Assembly: GCA_000320545.1 (NCBI GenBank)
Contig: ADNK01001276.1
Location: 1-64,000, forward strand
From: Bigelowiella natans CCMP2755
Lineage: Eukaryota > Cercozoa > Chlorarachniophyceae
Direction of reading: 5' to 3'
Length of the DNA: 64,000 nt
Below, piece by piece: positions 12,630 through 25,364 of the stretch (its first letter is position 1; the number at the start of each line of letters is the position of its first letter). A program made the translations under genes and the position numbers. Under the pieces are notes generated by a model that was not told where the DNA came from, did no database searches, and worked only from the letters and a program-made list of their open reading frames with translations.

Positions 12630-13820
12630 TTCGATACCGCACCCCTCGTCCCCACCCCTACGCCTCCGTTTCCCTCACTAAACATAGCAAACACGGGGGT
12701 GGGGTAAGATGAGGAATGCGCTATGAAAGTTATTCTGTCTTCGTTGTTACATGATTGTGTGTGCATTGAACGTGAAAGCAGCAGAATATTTTATGAATTT
12801 TTGTGTATCATCTAGGTATATCGGTGTATAATTATATGTGTGTCCGCTTTCTCCTTAGGGAAGGAGAGCTCGATGAGGAGAAAGGCGCTTCTGTAGACGA
12901 AGTAAAACGATGATACTATGTCAATCGATATGGAGAAAAGTCTATACTAGCATACTTACTACTATACATCGTAGCCGCACTATAGGGTGCCGCATGAAAT
13001 ATAAGCAGCATAGCTGCAGTGGCTGCATCATAGATGATGTTCTCGATAATCAATTCATCCATCGTATTAGCTCTGTTCCTGGCCGTGCAGGCGGTGCGAA
13101 ACAGCATTCATCTGAGTCTGTTCACCGCTGATTGATTGTATGATGAGAGGAACTTGTGGCCCAAACTGTGCAAATCAAGCTACATGCATGCTAGATTGTC
13201 GTTGCAACGCTTGCTAATGGCATGATGGCACGCACGTAAAGCGAAATTGTGATCTAAAAATGTCTAGACAACATCTAGATCTTGCTAGAGATGTCCCCCT
13301 CTATCCCTGTGCGCGCATGCGATTCTCTGCTGCTAGTTGCGCCTATGCACAGGGAAACTCGCTCGAGTGTCGAGAGGCACTCACGTACGTGCCGATCGGC
13401 ATGACACAGTGCTATGCAGAGTGATGCATGCTGGCTATGGAATGCACAAGGCCTAGGCAAATCATCATACGATCAAGTTGGCGCTGTTGTCATTGTGATG
13501 CGAGCTTGGAGTGCTGTGCATGTGTGACGTCAAATGATTGGCTTGAGGAGAGGCGTCATGGTCCCCTTACTCCAGCCCACACACTAGATTTGTTCAACTT
13601 GGGACGTGATGCATCATTCGCATCGCATGCCATGCAAGCAATGTCAATGTCCCTTTTGTGAACACCCGTAAAAATTTGCGATGACTAGTGATGCTAATGC
13701 AAACCCACAGGATGCAGAAGAAGGTCACCGCAAGTTTGAAGTTCAGCAAGCCTTCTGCTGGCCATGTGTTTTCTTGCACAGTGCTCTTTCCTAATGAACT
13801 GTGCACGTAGGAACACACAC

Positions 13821-13858
<38 letters not shown>

Positions 13859-14056
13859 CCTACGAACAAATCTAAGTGATTGTTGTAGCACCTTCTTTCT
13901 TCATTTACGCATTCTAACATCTACGCTTTGAATGTCGCACCCACAGCCTTAGTGCACAATTGGTTACAACTACACAGGCTTATTCATCAATGATCCTTTC
14001 TACATCGACCCAATCTCATATAAGAGCCGCGAAGATTTAGGTTGTAGAGTCCATTC
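12630..14056. other. Convergent gap with palindromic words and a (CA)n run
   Basis: This lies between the 3' ends of the SLC10A7-like gene (+) and the multi-span gene (-). From about 13100 to 13650 it is dense in CATG, GCATGC and CTAG words. A (CA)n run lies at about 13823-13855. No gene is supportable. Confidence 0.7.
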
Positions 14057-15757
14057 TCAGTATACAGTTGAGGTTCCCTGGATTGCATCCGAGAAACTTC
14101 GTATCTCTTCGATCTCAACCCCACCATTTTCTAAGCTGCTCTGTCCTTGCCGTTGTGGAACACATCGTTGTAGCTTGTATGTAGCAGCAAGTATCGTGAG
14201 GCATTCTATTATTGACGCCATGATGCCAACAACCTTGAAAAAAAATCATGCTTTGTTGCAGTGTGATTAGGAGGACTAGCAGATCAGCAGCAGCAGTAGT
14301 GTTTTTTATGATCTTCAACGGAAAAATGACACTGCGTACTAGCTACTACCGTAGACATGATTGATAAAATCACGCCCCAGCCGATTTGATCCCTTGTAAG
14401 ATGAAATCGAGGATCCTCTTTTGATAAAGCGTCGTAGTAACCCTGATGCAGCAGCAAGAAGACATATAATCAGACTATTTCTAATTAGGCTGCGCATTTG
14501 CTGTTGAAAGAAGAAGTAAAATCTACATGAAGGATAATCACGACTACCTCAGCGACCATATCACAAGTGGCGATCCACACTGTCCAACTGCATAGTAATT
14601 TGTCATGGAAGAGAGGCGGAAGAATCATCACATCATTTACATCTATTTAAGAGAGTGCTGACCTTAGAGCCATGAGGAAGGACATTGATGTGATTGAAGC
14701 AGCAGTGATCAGCTTGTTGCACAGGGAAGTACCTTTGAAATTATACGTGCAGCCAGCACTTGTGTTCAATTTTCAACTGGAGTCATGATATTGAATTCAG
14801 CCTTGATGAGGAAAATCCAATCCAAATATTCTCCACAATTTCGCGGAGTCGTGTAAATGTAGAATAGATTCCTGTCTCTATTGGTGTTTCAGCATATTTA
14901 CAGTGACATCATATATTGAAGCAGCAACAAATGAAAACCTCTGTGTCGATAGATCAGCAGGCCGAGTGCTAATAGTCCGCAGAAGGTAGCAGTTGACAAC
15001 AAAGAGACTGAGGTAGAAACACATTTGAGTGTCATCATCCAAAAAGGACAGGTATATTCAATTACGAATGACGATCTTCTGTACTATTATCACCTGCTAT
15101 GTAGCCTGCGAAGCTGCAAGTCTCACAAATAGTGTCCGCCGTCACATAACGGGTATTAACAGCTGACGAAGGCAGAGGCAATGTAAGAGTAAGGAGAAAT
15201 CAATGCGAAGTAAAAGAGCACCTCCGCTGCATGTCGGCGATGCGTAATATATGTTATCGGTGACGTCAAGATCTCCACAATTTCGTATCATTTTCTACAC
15301 AGCGTACATAAATGAGAATGCGAGTCAATGGAGCTATTCTACAACCTAAACACAACTTCTGGAAAAGACGACATTACAAGACTAATAACAGTTGACCTGA
15401 AACTGGATTAATCCAAAGGTACCTTCCACTTCACAGTTGCCAGAAAGACCAGAATCACTTTTCGCTTTGTTTTTAACTGCTGTCCAACCCAACGAAGTGG
15501 AAGCGAGGATGCCTTTGCAGCACATGCAGGAAAGTACATGCAGAGAAGAATGAGTCATGGCTCTCGAATGGTTATGGGTAGGTACCTCCTGCAAGAGACA
15601 TGATCCCGAGGCACTCCGCTAAGGCCACCATCACAATAGAACACATGAGGCCCTGTCCTCTCATTCGTTGTGGTCTCACCGACTCAGCTTGTGCCTGACG
15701 CCCCTCATCCTCGTCCTCATCACTCACGCGTTGGTGTTCGGCAGCCATCATTTGCAT
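14057..15757 (-). CDS. Multi-span (about four TM) membrane protein, unknown family
   Basis: Exons I can place (minus, 5' to 3'): 15757-15586, 15512-15423, 15113-15094, 15007-14939, one beginning at 14877, 14758-14663, 14587-14548, 14442-14350, 14233-14057. Most junctions keep phase; two do not resolve (a missing small exon between 15423 and 15113, and the 14877/14758 junction). Hydrophobic segments: MCSIVMVALAECLGIMSLAG; ATFCGLLALGLLIYRHR; LITAASITSMSFLMALS with WTVWIATCDMV; and GVILSIMST with VVGIMASIIECLTILAATY. A Cys-bearing stretch (GCTYNFKGTSLC) precedes the third segment. The N-terminus is acidic and basic, and the C-terminus is hydrophilic, ending in STVY. The plan recalls tetraspan or claudin-like proteins, but I see no diagnostic motif, so the family is left open. 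Confidence 0.6.
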
Positions 15758-16160
15758 TTCCGAAAATTCAGCCGAAATCCAGAGCCGAGATCCACTAATC
15801 GCCGATGATTTTATCGCGAAACCCGAGGCTTTGGTTGTCTTTTGGGTAGGAACTAAGGCTGTTTTTTTCCTTGAGATGTGGAGGAAAGCGTTGTCGGCGA
15901 TCTCGAGCTAGTTCGGAAGATAGGAAGAGTGTAACCAAGACATGCATTCACACCTGCGACAACCAAATGAGTCTGTCGCAGTGGAGAAACGCCCTTGTAA
16001 AAGAAAGAAGATGACCTGTTTCCTTTTCTCGGGAGTACTTCTCAGAAATAGAGGCCATTGTGGAGGTGGGAGGGAGTCAACCTCCTTCGGTCCGACCAAC
16101 GCAGATGTAAAATCCATCTATAGCCAGACAGAAATATACCGTGGTTTTGACTAAAGAAGC
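15758..16160. promoter_or_regulatory. Divergent intergenic interval, multi-span gene / CS-cyclophilin gene
   Basis: About 400 bases separate the two starts. It presumably contains both promoters. No motif is recognised. Confidence 0.4.
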
Positions 16161-18618
16161 ATGTCCTTCAGTCTTGTATGCATGCAGCCTCAGAATTCCT
16201 ACCCTACTTCCCACTCGCACATCTCGATCCCCATGCGGGGAAAATTGAGGAGGGGCGGTCCGGCGGCCCTTGTGACCTTTTTTGCGCTATCAAGCCTCTT
16301 ATGCCTGCGTGGTGATGGGTCTTTAAGCGTCAGTAAGGTGCAGAAGCCCCCATCATCCTTTTCACTACTCCGTCTGGGCTGGAGGAGGGCTGCCACCTCC
16401 CGGACTCAGGCTCGGATAGGATTGTTCACACGAACAGCGAGGGAAGGGATGGCAAGTATTCCTTTCAGCTTTGGTAGCCAAACTAGAGTTCTGCAGACGA
16501 GGCTCCAACCAAGGGCGCGCAGCAACGTTGAGGACGAAAGCAAGGATTTAACGGAGGAAGTAGCAATGCTGTCGGTAGGCAGAACATGATGAAGAAGCAT
16601 TTGTGTGTAACGAACCACGTCGCAATTGATCCCATAGTGAGATTGATCGTAGGATAATCATCCTACTCATATTGTTGTTGTTTCTCCCTTCCTTCCTCTA
16701 TGCTGCGTTGTGCAGGGAATGGTAGATTATTACAGGTCCAATTACGAGACGGCACTACGACAGATACGGATTCTTAGAAAACAGGTTGGAAAACAACTAA
16801 AAAGGCGGGGACATTAGACATATATAATATTGTGTGCTCGCTCGCGCATATGTTATTTTTTTATTTCGTTTGCCACCTCACTGCCCATCCGGTAGTGGTT
16901 GAGTGCTAGATCTCTCCTTCTTTTCTTCATCATCATCTTCTTGCTCCTCTTACCTGCTTGTCTTTTGCTGATGATGGCAATGGCGATGACGATGATAATG
17001 GTGATGTTGTAGGTGTATCAATACGAGCTGCAACTCGGGCTTGCTCCTGAAAATACTACCAGGTAGGCTGCTCCAACACAGCACTAGAAATGTAATAAAT
17101 AGCAGAGATGGGTGCATGGAACTGTTGCCTCTGAGAGGGCCAATACTGATAAAGAAGGTTGAGTACAGCTTTCGAGAATGGAGGGTTATCGACCTTCGTA
17201 GCATGATAAATATTGTAAGGGCGCAGAGGAAGCAATGGGCAACGACGCTTAATACAAACATCCACCGACACAGGACACCGCCAAAGCCTTCTTTCAAGTT
17301 CCCGGAGCGTCTATTCCCCGGGTACATTGTTATGAATATATATGAGGTGACAAGGGAAGAACGAAGAATATATCCCAATGCTTGAAATCATACCCAATTG
17401 TGGTTAAGGTGGTGGTGGTTAAGATACAGCGGCTCTACTCGTTTTATGGATGAAGCGCAATTGACCCCCCCCCTCCATTTGTTCGTTTTTCCCTCTCCGC
17501 GCCAACATATATGTGCGTTGATCTTGGACCAAGCGTGCTCTAGAGATTCCATTGCAATATCTAATCGTCTTTGAGATAGAGTAGCGAAGTAGTTCTCATC
17601 CTTCGCAATTTTGCTGTTTATCACCAGGCGTAGGATGGGTAAGTACAGGTGGGAGCAAGATATGCAGGAGGTACTCTCTCTCTAATTCATACTTACTTTC
17701 TCCGTCGACAATCACCGCATGTTTCAAGATCCTTTTCCTCACCCCCCCCCTCCATAATCTCAATTTCTCTACTACCCCCCCCCCACAAGGTCCGGATAAT
17801 GGTGCCCATAGGCGAGGACGTGGCGAAGGCAGACGTGCAAGTTTCCCTCACAGGAACCGAAGGACGGAAGCTCCAAGTTGAGGTCAACGGACAAGATCTT
17901 TTTGAAGACGACGAGCTCTCGTTTCCCGTGCGAGGAGACGCGGTGTATTGGATCTTTGCAACTGATCAGGATGAAGCAGGGGCTGAGCGCCGAGTGATCC
18001 AGGTTCCTCATGCGACGACAGCGCGCGCAGCATTTTCGTCGTAAATATTCCATGATTTTGTGAGTGCGAGACGATAGTAGCGACGCCAGGTTTCGAAGCG
18101 ATCTTCCACTAAAGTTGACGGCTACTATGTGACATGTATACATATATATTTTATATACATGTGTGTTTGTGTAGATTAACCTCGAAAAGAGTGTGCGGTA
18201 TCAGAACTGGGAGTTTGGCTTCGTCTCTGAGGACGCCGCTCCCGATGTAGGACAATTAATACGTAACTTTTAGAATAATTGAGAGAAGAAACCCGTCTCC
18301 CCTCCTCCTCCCACTCATCGCGTTCTCCTGCATTGATGTCAGGAAACAGTGACTGATAGATGCTTCATCGACCTTGAGCTGGGAGGTGGGTGTTCTTCTG
18401 TACAATAGGAGGAGGAGGAGGAGGAGGAAGAAGAAGAAAAAACCTAGCAGCGAGAAGAAAATGTTGCCCTCGGTTGGAGGCTGGATCTTTTAACATATGT
18501 GCATATATCTCGTTAATATCACATTATTCTTACATTGATATGATACTATCCTTTGAATTACAGGGGAGCAGGGAACCAAACGCCTTGTTCTTGGATTATT
18601 CGGCAACACGCAACCAAA

Positions 18619-18660
<42 letters not shown>

Positions 18661-19828
18661 TTAAATCGGTGCTAGCCTTAGATCGATCCACGAATCGCAT
18701 TTCGTATCCATGCATCCCACGTTTTCTTACTCATGGATAAGAGATAGATAAGGGTGGGAGGGAGGAGGCATCTGCTTTTGTTTCCTGAAGTCTGTGGATA
18801 TCACTAATAATAACAATACCACTGGATATCACTAATAATAACAATACCACGTAGAACGGTGGAGAACTTCCTGGGTCTGATTAAGGGGGGGGGCAGTGGT
18901 AGCATTATGAATGATGAAAATGGAGGAAAGAATGGAAAAGAGAGAGGAGGAGAAAGAGAAGAAACCTCGTGTTTGCAGTTGAAAGGCACGTCATTCCACA
19001 AAATCTTCCCGGGAGTGTTGATGCAGGTTCGTCGATGTGTGCGCGAGTATCAATGCTTTATTGAGAACGATGGCCAATGCATCACATCTATTTCCTCATT
19101 CATTTGCTCATGTGTGTTCTTGCAACTCTCTTAGGGGGGGGACGTGCTTGGGTTAGGTGGCTCTGGGAGCAGGTAGTAGTAGCTCATATATCTCGAAACT
19201 GAATCATGCTAGCGACGATGAGGATCATACTGACAATGATGATAATGATGACGATGACGATGGTGATGGTGTAACGATGGCGTTTCTGCAAGGATTCCCG
19301 TTTATTCGAACAAAGATACCACGAAGATGGATGGTTTGTTAGAAGCAAGAAGTTATTCTAACGACGAGTGGTTCTGAATTGTTGTCAGGTCCATCTTCGG
19401 CAGCAATTTCAGCGACGAGGTAGCAATAGTAGTAGTAGTAGTAGTAGCAGCAGCAGTAGCAGTATTCAGGCCTCCAGTATTCTTCCTCTATGTGCGCTCG
19501 TGTGCGCGATTTATTCTACACATGCATGCGAGAAGCACGATTTTGAGGGCCACACAGGAAATCGATTCCAAATCACGTATGGGTCAAATTTACCCCTAAA
19601 TACTAGGTTTTCGCACACAGAAATAGTTGTCACCTGGAAAACATCGCTTGCTCATAATTCCTCTATTTCTCTGCCTGTAAGTCTTCTTTTTATCCTTCGC
19701 TGATTCTTTTGCGCGCTGGTATCGCCTCTTTCTTCCCCTGCTCTGCCAGAACTTAAAGCTGCGGCACTCCCGGAAGGGAATGATAGCGATGGCAAATGAT
19801 GGTGAGTGAGAAGAAGGGGGGGGAGGGG

Positions 19829-19871
<43 letters not shown>

Positions 19872-20315
19872 GCTGATGTTAAAGACGTATCCGTTCTGGA
19901 CTGTGCGAAACAGCAGTCATTCCGTTTGCTGTCTGTTATTTCTGCTACACTTCAAAGGGCCTGACTCTAACGGATCACAGTTCTACATAACCTTCCGCCC
20001 CCTGCCCTATATGGATGGAAAATATGTGGTCTTTGGCACAATCATTCAAGATGAAGATTCGGTACAGTGGAGAATATGCAGCGTAACATCTTTGCTATGC
20101 GATATGTTGGCTCTCACATCTTCTTCTTCAATTCTTCTCACTCCTTCTCATGCACATCCAATGCTAAATTTCAGGTTTTATCCTTGATATCACGGCGGTT
20201 TGGTTCGCCGTCAGGCATACCCCAGGCACCTGTCAAAATCGCTGACTGTGGCCTCCTGCCATCTAGTACAACACGATCAACTGAAGCAGCAGATTCGGAG
20301 TCTCCTAGCAGCTAG
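16161..20315 (+). CDS. CS (p23-like) domain fused to cyclophilin, with a presequence-like N-terminus
   Basis: Fourteen exons join in phase to 498 aa: 16161-16574, 16716-16784, 17013-17062, 17628-17670, 17790-18002, 18175-18246, 18343-18385, 18564-18618, 18855-19026, 19135-19172, 19389-19419, 19750-19801, 19958-20061, 20175-20315. ATG 16233 is a better start: it opens a basic, then hydrophobic signal peptide (ALVTFFALSSLLCL) followed by a Ser/Arg-rich stretch resembling a plastid transit peptide. Then comes a short linker, a CS domain (YRWEQDMQEVRIMVPIGEDV ... LEKSVRYQNWEFGF, about residues 180-300) and a cyclophilin domain (TDRCFIDLELGG, FHKIFPGVLMQGGD, SIFGSNFSDE, GPDSNGSQFYITF, DGKYVVFG, IADCGLL). 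CS domains act as Hsp90 co-chaperones; cyclophilins isomerise prolyl bonds. The usual catalytic Arg in FHRI is Lys, and the cyclosporin-contact Trp position is Tyr. A Gly/Glu/Lys-rich insertion lies inside exon 18855-19026. Confidence 0.93.
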
Positions 20316-21311
20316 CTGTCTGTCGCCACGTGCGAAGTCTTGTTTTACTGTGTTCTCCCGAAGTTGTGTATATGGTCATGATGGTGGAGCACGATTGCAT
20401 AGATGTACACGCGACGTTCATTTACGTGATACATGGCAAACACATAGCATTTTGCCTCATGACGGTGCTGTCGCTCGCTCGCTGCATGCATGCGTTTGCT
20501 TAAGGATCATGAATGTTGCCGGTTCCAATGAAGCATGCATCACTTTTTTTCATTTTTTTGCACCACACCATGTACGTGTGTCTAGATGTAAGACGGGTGT
20601 AATTAATCAATCAAATTTGTTCAATGGTCATCCTTGTGTAGCTTTGCAATGCAGCGGATACGGCGCTAACATTGAATATTGAATCTATTGGTCTCCGCTA
20701 GCATGATGTGTAAGACGGATGCAATGAATCAAATTGAATTTGTTTAATGGCCATCCTCATGTAGCTGTGTAAAGCAGCGGCTACAGCGCCAATGTTGAAT
20801 CTGTACGTTGGTCCCCGCTGCGATGTGTTTCATGCAATAATGTGATGTGTGAGACGGATATTATATGTAATGAAGTGATTAATCTTTTTCAACAGTCATC
20901 CTGCCTGATGTAGCTATGCAAAAGCAGCGGCTACAGAGCCTGGGTTGTTTCATGCAATCAAATGCATGTTGTTTCGATCTTGAATGTCGCGCATTCCGCG
21001 CAGTAGTTCGTGTTTCCTTTTTATCACTAGTCAATCTTTTCGTTTCGCCGTCACGCATCACTGCCATAGTGATGCGCGACGACGAGATGTGAACTCCGCG
21101 ATGCTCTTTGCTTGCTGAGACTCGTAGTGCAACGCGCGCGCGCGTAGTGCTATATCGACTACATACGTGACCTTTCAAGCATGAATTCATTTCACAAATC
21201 GAACGCATTACGGCAGAGCTGCAGACAGTTCTAGGAACAGATTTGATGAAAATCAAATTGAATGAATTCATGACAATATTGGCAAGAAAACTCACCAAAA
21301 CATACATCCTT
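20316..21311. other. Convergent gap holding a diverged tandem repeat
   Basis: This lies between the 3' ends of the CS-cyclophilin gene (+) and the LRR gene (-). It holds the approximately 120-base tandem repeat described separately, CATG/GCATGC words near 20480, and a CG-rich GCGCGCGCG stretch near 21134. No gene is supportable. Confidence 0.7.
20580..20945. repeat. Three diverged tandem copies of a ~120-base unit
   Basis: Each unit begins near GATGTNNGACGG (about 20585, 20704 and 20842), then passes through an AT-rich AATC/AAATTTGTT segment, a TCATCCT block, GTAGCT, and GCAGCGGNTACNG. Spacing is roughly 120-135 bases. The first copy matches a reverse-strand copy at about 39340-39416. Confidence 0.8.
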
Positions 21312-21958
21312 TTACATGATGGCTGAACTGGGCTCTAGTGGAACCTTCATTTCTTCTCTTTTGACCCATCTACCCCCTCCCCTTAGAAAATATAAACTAC
21401 CGCCAATTGTAGAGAGCAGAAGTAGGACGCTATACACGCCTACTGGCCAACCAAAGTTCAAAGCTCCCCACCCAAACACAGACCAAAAGATCAATGCTCC
21501 GATGCAGGGTATAATCGTAGCGGCAATTGGTAACGAGCCGTGACTATGAATCCAACTAAATTGAAACGGGATGTCGCTGGCTTCATCGATGCTTGAGACA
21601 GTGTTGTGGATAGCAGAAAGCATGTGGATGTAACGGAAGGTGATTCCTAGGGTGCAAAATGCTGTCGTTAACCCTACAAGTGGCGCAGCAATGCCCATCG
21701 TAAGCATGATGCCAAGAGCTGTAAGTTGATCGCAGTACATATTTTGAATAAGGTCGTTAGATAGCGATGTGACTTCCTCCGCTGTGCAGTCGAGAAGAAG
21801 CCCAGGCCACATTAGTTTCGTCTCAGATTTGAACACGAAATTAGCCCAACTAGGAGGTTCGGACCATATGATTGACACCATAATCTTCAGTTGATGCACC
21901 TGATAATTTGCGACTTATTATGACTTGGAGGAAGTGGGCAGATGGTCTAGATGGCACG

Positions 21959-21993
<35 letters not shown>

Positions 21994-22043
21994 CCACGAG
22001 TTGTTTATATTGGGTGGGTGAGAGAAAATCAAGAGAGAAATCA

Positions 22044-22079
<36 letters not shown>

Positions 22080-24931
22080 TACTCACCAAGAGATTTGCCA
22101 ACAACGACGATATGAAGAATGGTGCAAACACTCGAATGAGTGTCGATAGGCAGTATTCAGGACGTATTCGGAATGGGGGCGTGAATGTGCCGGTATCCAG
22201 CTCAACATTAGCTAGACATGTGGTGGCTCCGGTTTGAAAATTCACAAGAAAACTCCCACAAATCTGAGTTTGTATTGGGCTGGTCGAGACCGGCTTCAAA
22301 GGGACAAGCTTGGGCTTGAGACAGGAATCGAACGCCAAAGCATCGGCAATTCCTGGAATGAATAAATTGTTCAGCGTGCTTATAAAAGAAATGACGACGA
22401 GTCCCAAGGCCATGTTTTTCCTAGAATCTGAGCCATTAGAGATCAGATGGACTATCCGGTCCGCGATGATGGGTACTAGATACATTGAGAACAGCACCGA
22501 CACCGTCGAGTTGATGTACAACAACAGCTGCTTTGTCGCAGAAGAAATTGTGGTTGAAATGTCTACGACAACCTGTACTACGTTAGTCGAGCCCAGCAGG
22601 GCAATTAAGACGATGATTAGAAAGACTTCCAGAAGGACTAGAAGACATGTTGGCGGCCTACATGATGATTTATCGTTTTCGGTTTCTCCATCTTCAAACT
22701 CAATATACAACTTCTTCCCACGTTGTACCCTGCGTTCCTTCCGTTTTGAATCGACGTGACAGAGTTGTGCGATAGTTTTTCTCTCAGTCGTGGCAGTCTT
22801 CTTCTGGTCTCCTCCTTCCAACTTGACCATCGAATACTTCTTCCAAAATCGTGCTTTTCCAGGCTCGAGTCGCGTCCACCACAACAGAGCTACCACGCAC
22901 CCCAGGGATGTGAAAAAAAGAGAAGAAACAATCCATCCAATAGTGTATTCTATTGGATCGGTGGCACCACTTTTAAAAGCCAGAGACAGCATATTGAGAT
23001 ACTGGCATTGAAATGGTGAATGAGAGGCTCTAAATGTAGGTGTTGCAACCACAGGGATGATAACACCTAAGATCCCAAGAGCAGCTGCTACACCAACCGA
23101 GTTGCGCGCTGCAAATTGGAGGACTGAACGACGTCCTTGCCACCAAGACCAGAAACTGACCAAAAGGCTGGTGGAGCCACACATCCACCACCACAAAAAT
23201 AGTCCAAGAAATATCCCAACAGACACCGCAGCAAGCACTAAAGGCGTAGTAAAGCCATCATTCCCACAAACGTACGAGTATCCGCTCTTGTCAGCGTCCC
23301 GAAGTTTGTCGATGCCCCTACATCCAAACATATTGCCTTGAACAACCTGAATGTTCGCAGAGGGCAGAGATGGCCAGTCGTAGAGAGATGCAGATATCTC
23401 GCAGGATAGCTCATTCAGCTGCAGTCTGAGATCGGTCAGCCCAGGCAGTAATTGCGCAAGTTCTCCGGGAAGATGACCTCGAATTCGATTGTTATCGAGG
23501 AGTAGTTTTGTCAGATTGCCTGCCTGGCTGATTTTCGGAGGAATGGATCCACTCACGAGGTTGTGAGACAGAACAACCTCTGTTAGTCTATCATGAAACA
23601 TTCTATGGGGAATGGTGCCGGATATTTTATTTCCAGAGAGGTAGGCCTTGGTAAGGTTCGGTAGGAACCCAAGCTTTTCTAACCCACCGCTCAATTTGCA
23701 GCCTTGTGAAACAAGGTACTCGAGAGAATTGGGGAGTCCATCGAGAGACCCTTCAAGATTTGGGTTGTTCGAAATCGATAGCACCTAGTGTATTAGAACT
23801 ATGAGAGAGAGAAAGAGAGAAGGAGAGAGGAAGAGAGAGAAATAGGAAGCTGTTTGATGTTGAGTTGTCCTTAGAATTGTCCAGACCTTCATCCCGGGCC
23901 ACAGCATGTTTGGTAGAGTGCCTTGCAGATTATTGCTATGAAGAGTGACAACCTCAAGATTTTCATTTGCGGTCACAGATCCGCCTTGGCAGTTAGGAAT
24001 TTCTCCTGAGAGTTGGCATTCTTCGAGCTGTAATGCAGTCAGAGGGTTTGCGCTACCACACAGAAGGCCCGACGGTATTGTTCCTGACAAACGATTCCCG
24101 TATAAGTAGAGGTGTTTGAGTTGAGAGTCGCTGGATCTTCCAGCAAGGCATTCCTCGGAGAAAACGAATCCTGATAAGCGATTTGCCCCGAGTTCAAGGT
24201 CGAGCATGCTTTCAGAGGCTGAGGTCCCACAGACCAACGCCTCTGGTATCGTCCCAGATATCTGATTACCATAGAGATATAACCTTCGTAGTTGTGTTTG
24301 ATTCGATCGATTGGCAAGGCAAGCATTGGGAGGCAAAGTCCCAGACAATCTGTTATCGCTAACTGAGAAGTCTGTCATCGTTTCTGTTGCAATATTTCCA
24401 CAGAGCAGACCCTTTGGAAGCGTGCCCGATATTTGATTTTGATAGGCATAAAAGTACTCCAGATTGGACAACCTCGATCTGCTTGCAAGGCATTCGTTTG
24501 AAGGTAGTGTTCCTGAAATCTTATTAAATTGCACTTCGAAGTCGTTTAAGATATCTGCAGCGTCATTCCCGCAGATCAAGCCAGCGGGAATCGTTCCAGA
24601 AATTTTATTTGAGAACACCAGAAATTGTTTCAGCTTACTTTGCTGCGAGCGAGTTGAAAGGCACGATTCGGACGGAAGGAAGCCAGATAGCTTGTTGTAT
24701 TGAACCTGAAACGAATTCATCGGTTGTGCTGCTAGATTACCGCAAACAAACTCCTCCGGCAAAGTTCCTGATATGCGATTTTTTTGAGCTTGAAAGCTGA
24801 ACAAACTGGTCCTGTTCGAACGACCTGGTATGTGTGTATGGATTCGTCAGTGCCAGAGAGAGAAGGGGGGGAGGAGATAGAGAGAAGGGAGGGACACACA
24901 CACACACACACACACACCCGCGTGCGCGCGT

Positions 24932-24979
<48 letters not shown>

Positions 24980-25330
24980 GGAGTGAGTGCTTTGATTGTA
25001 GCATAACCTGCGAGGCATTCGCTGGACGGTAAGGTTCCGGATATCTGGTTCTCTATGATTTGAAAATCTTCTAAATTTTCCGAAGAAGCAATGCCGCATA
25101 TCATTGCTGGCGGTATCGTTCCTGATATCTGGTTTCCTGAGACATAGAGTCTCTGAAGTTGTCGGTTGGAAGGGGTTGCAAGACATTCACTTGATGGCAG
25201 TTCTCCTGTAAAATTGTTCTCGTGTACATCAAGCGCGTGAAGCCTTCCCGCTGCCACATTACCACACAATAGTCCCGCTGGTATCGTACCTTAATATAGT
25301 TTAGAGTATTCACTAATGATCTCCATCAAT

Positions 25331-25364
<34 letters not shown>

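Noticed and set aside
22025-22080. (GA)n-rich plus-strand stretch as a possible coding Glu/Arg repeat
   Set aside because: On the LRR gene strand it is (CT)n inside the last intron, between the donor at 22086 and the acceptor before 21899.
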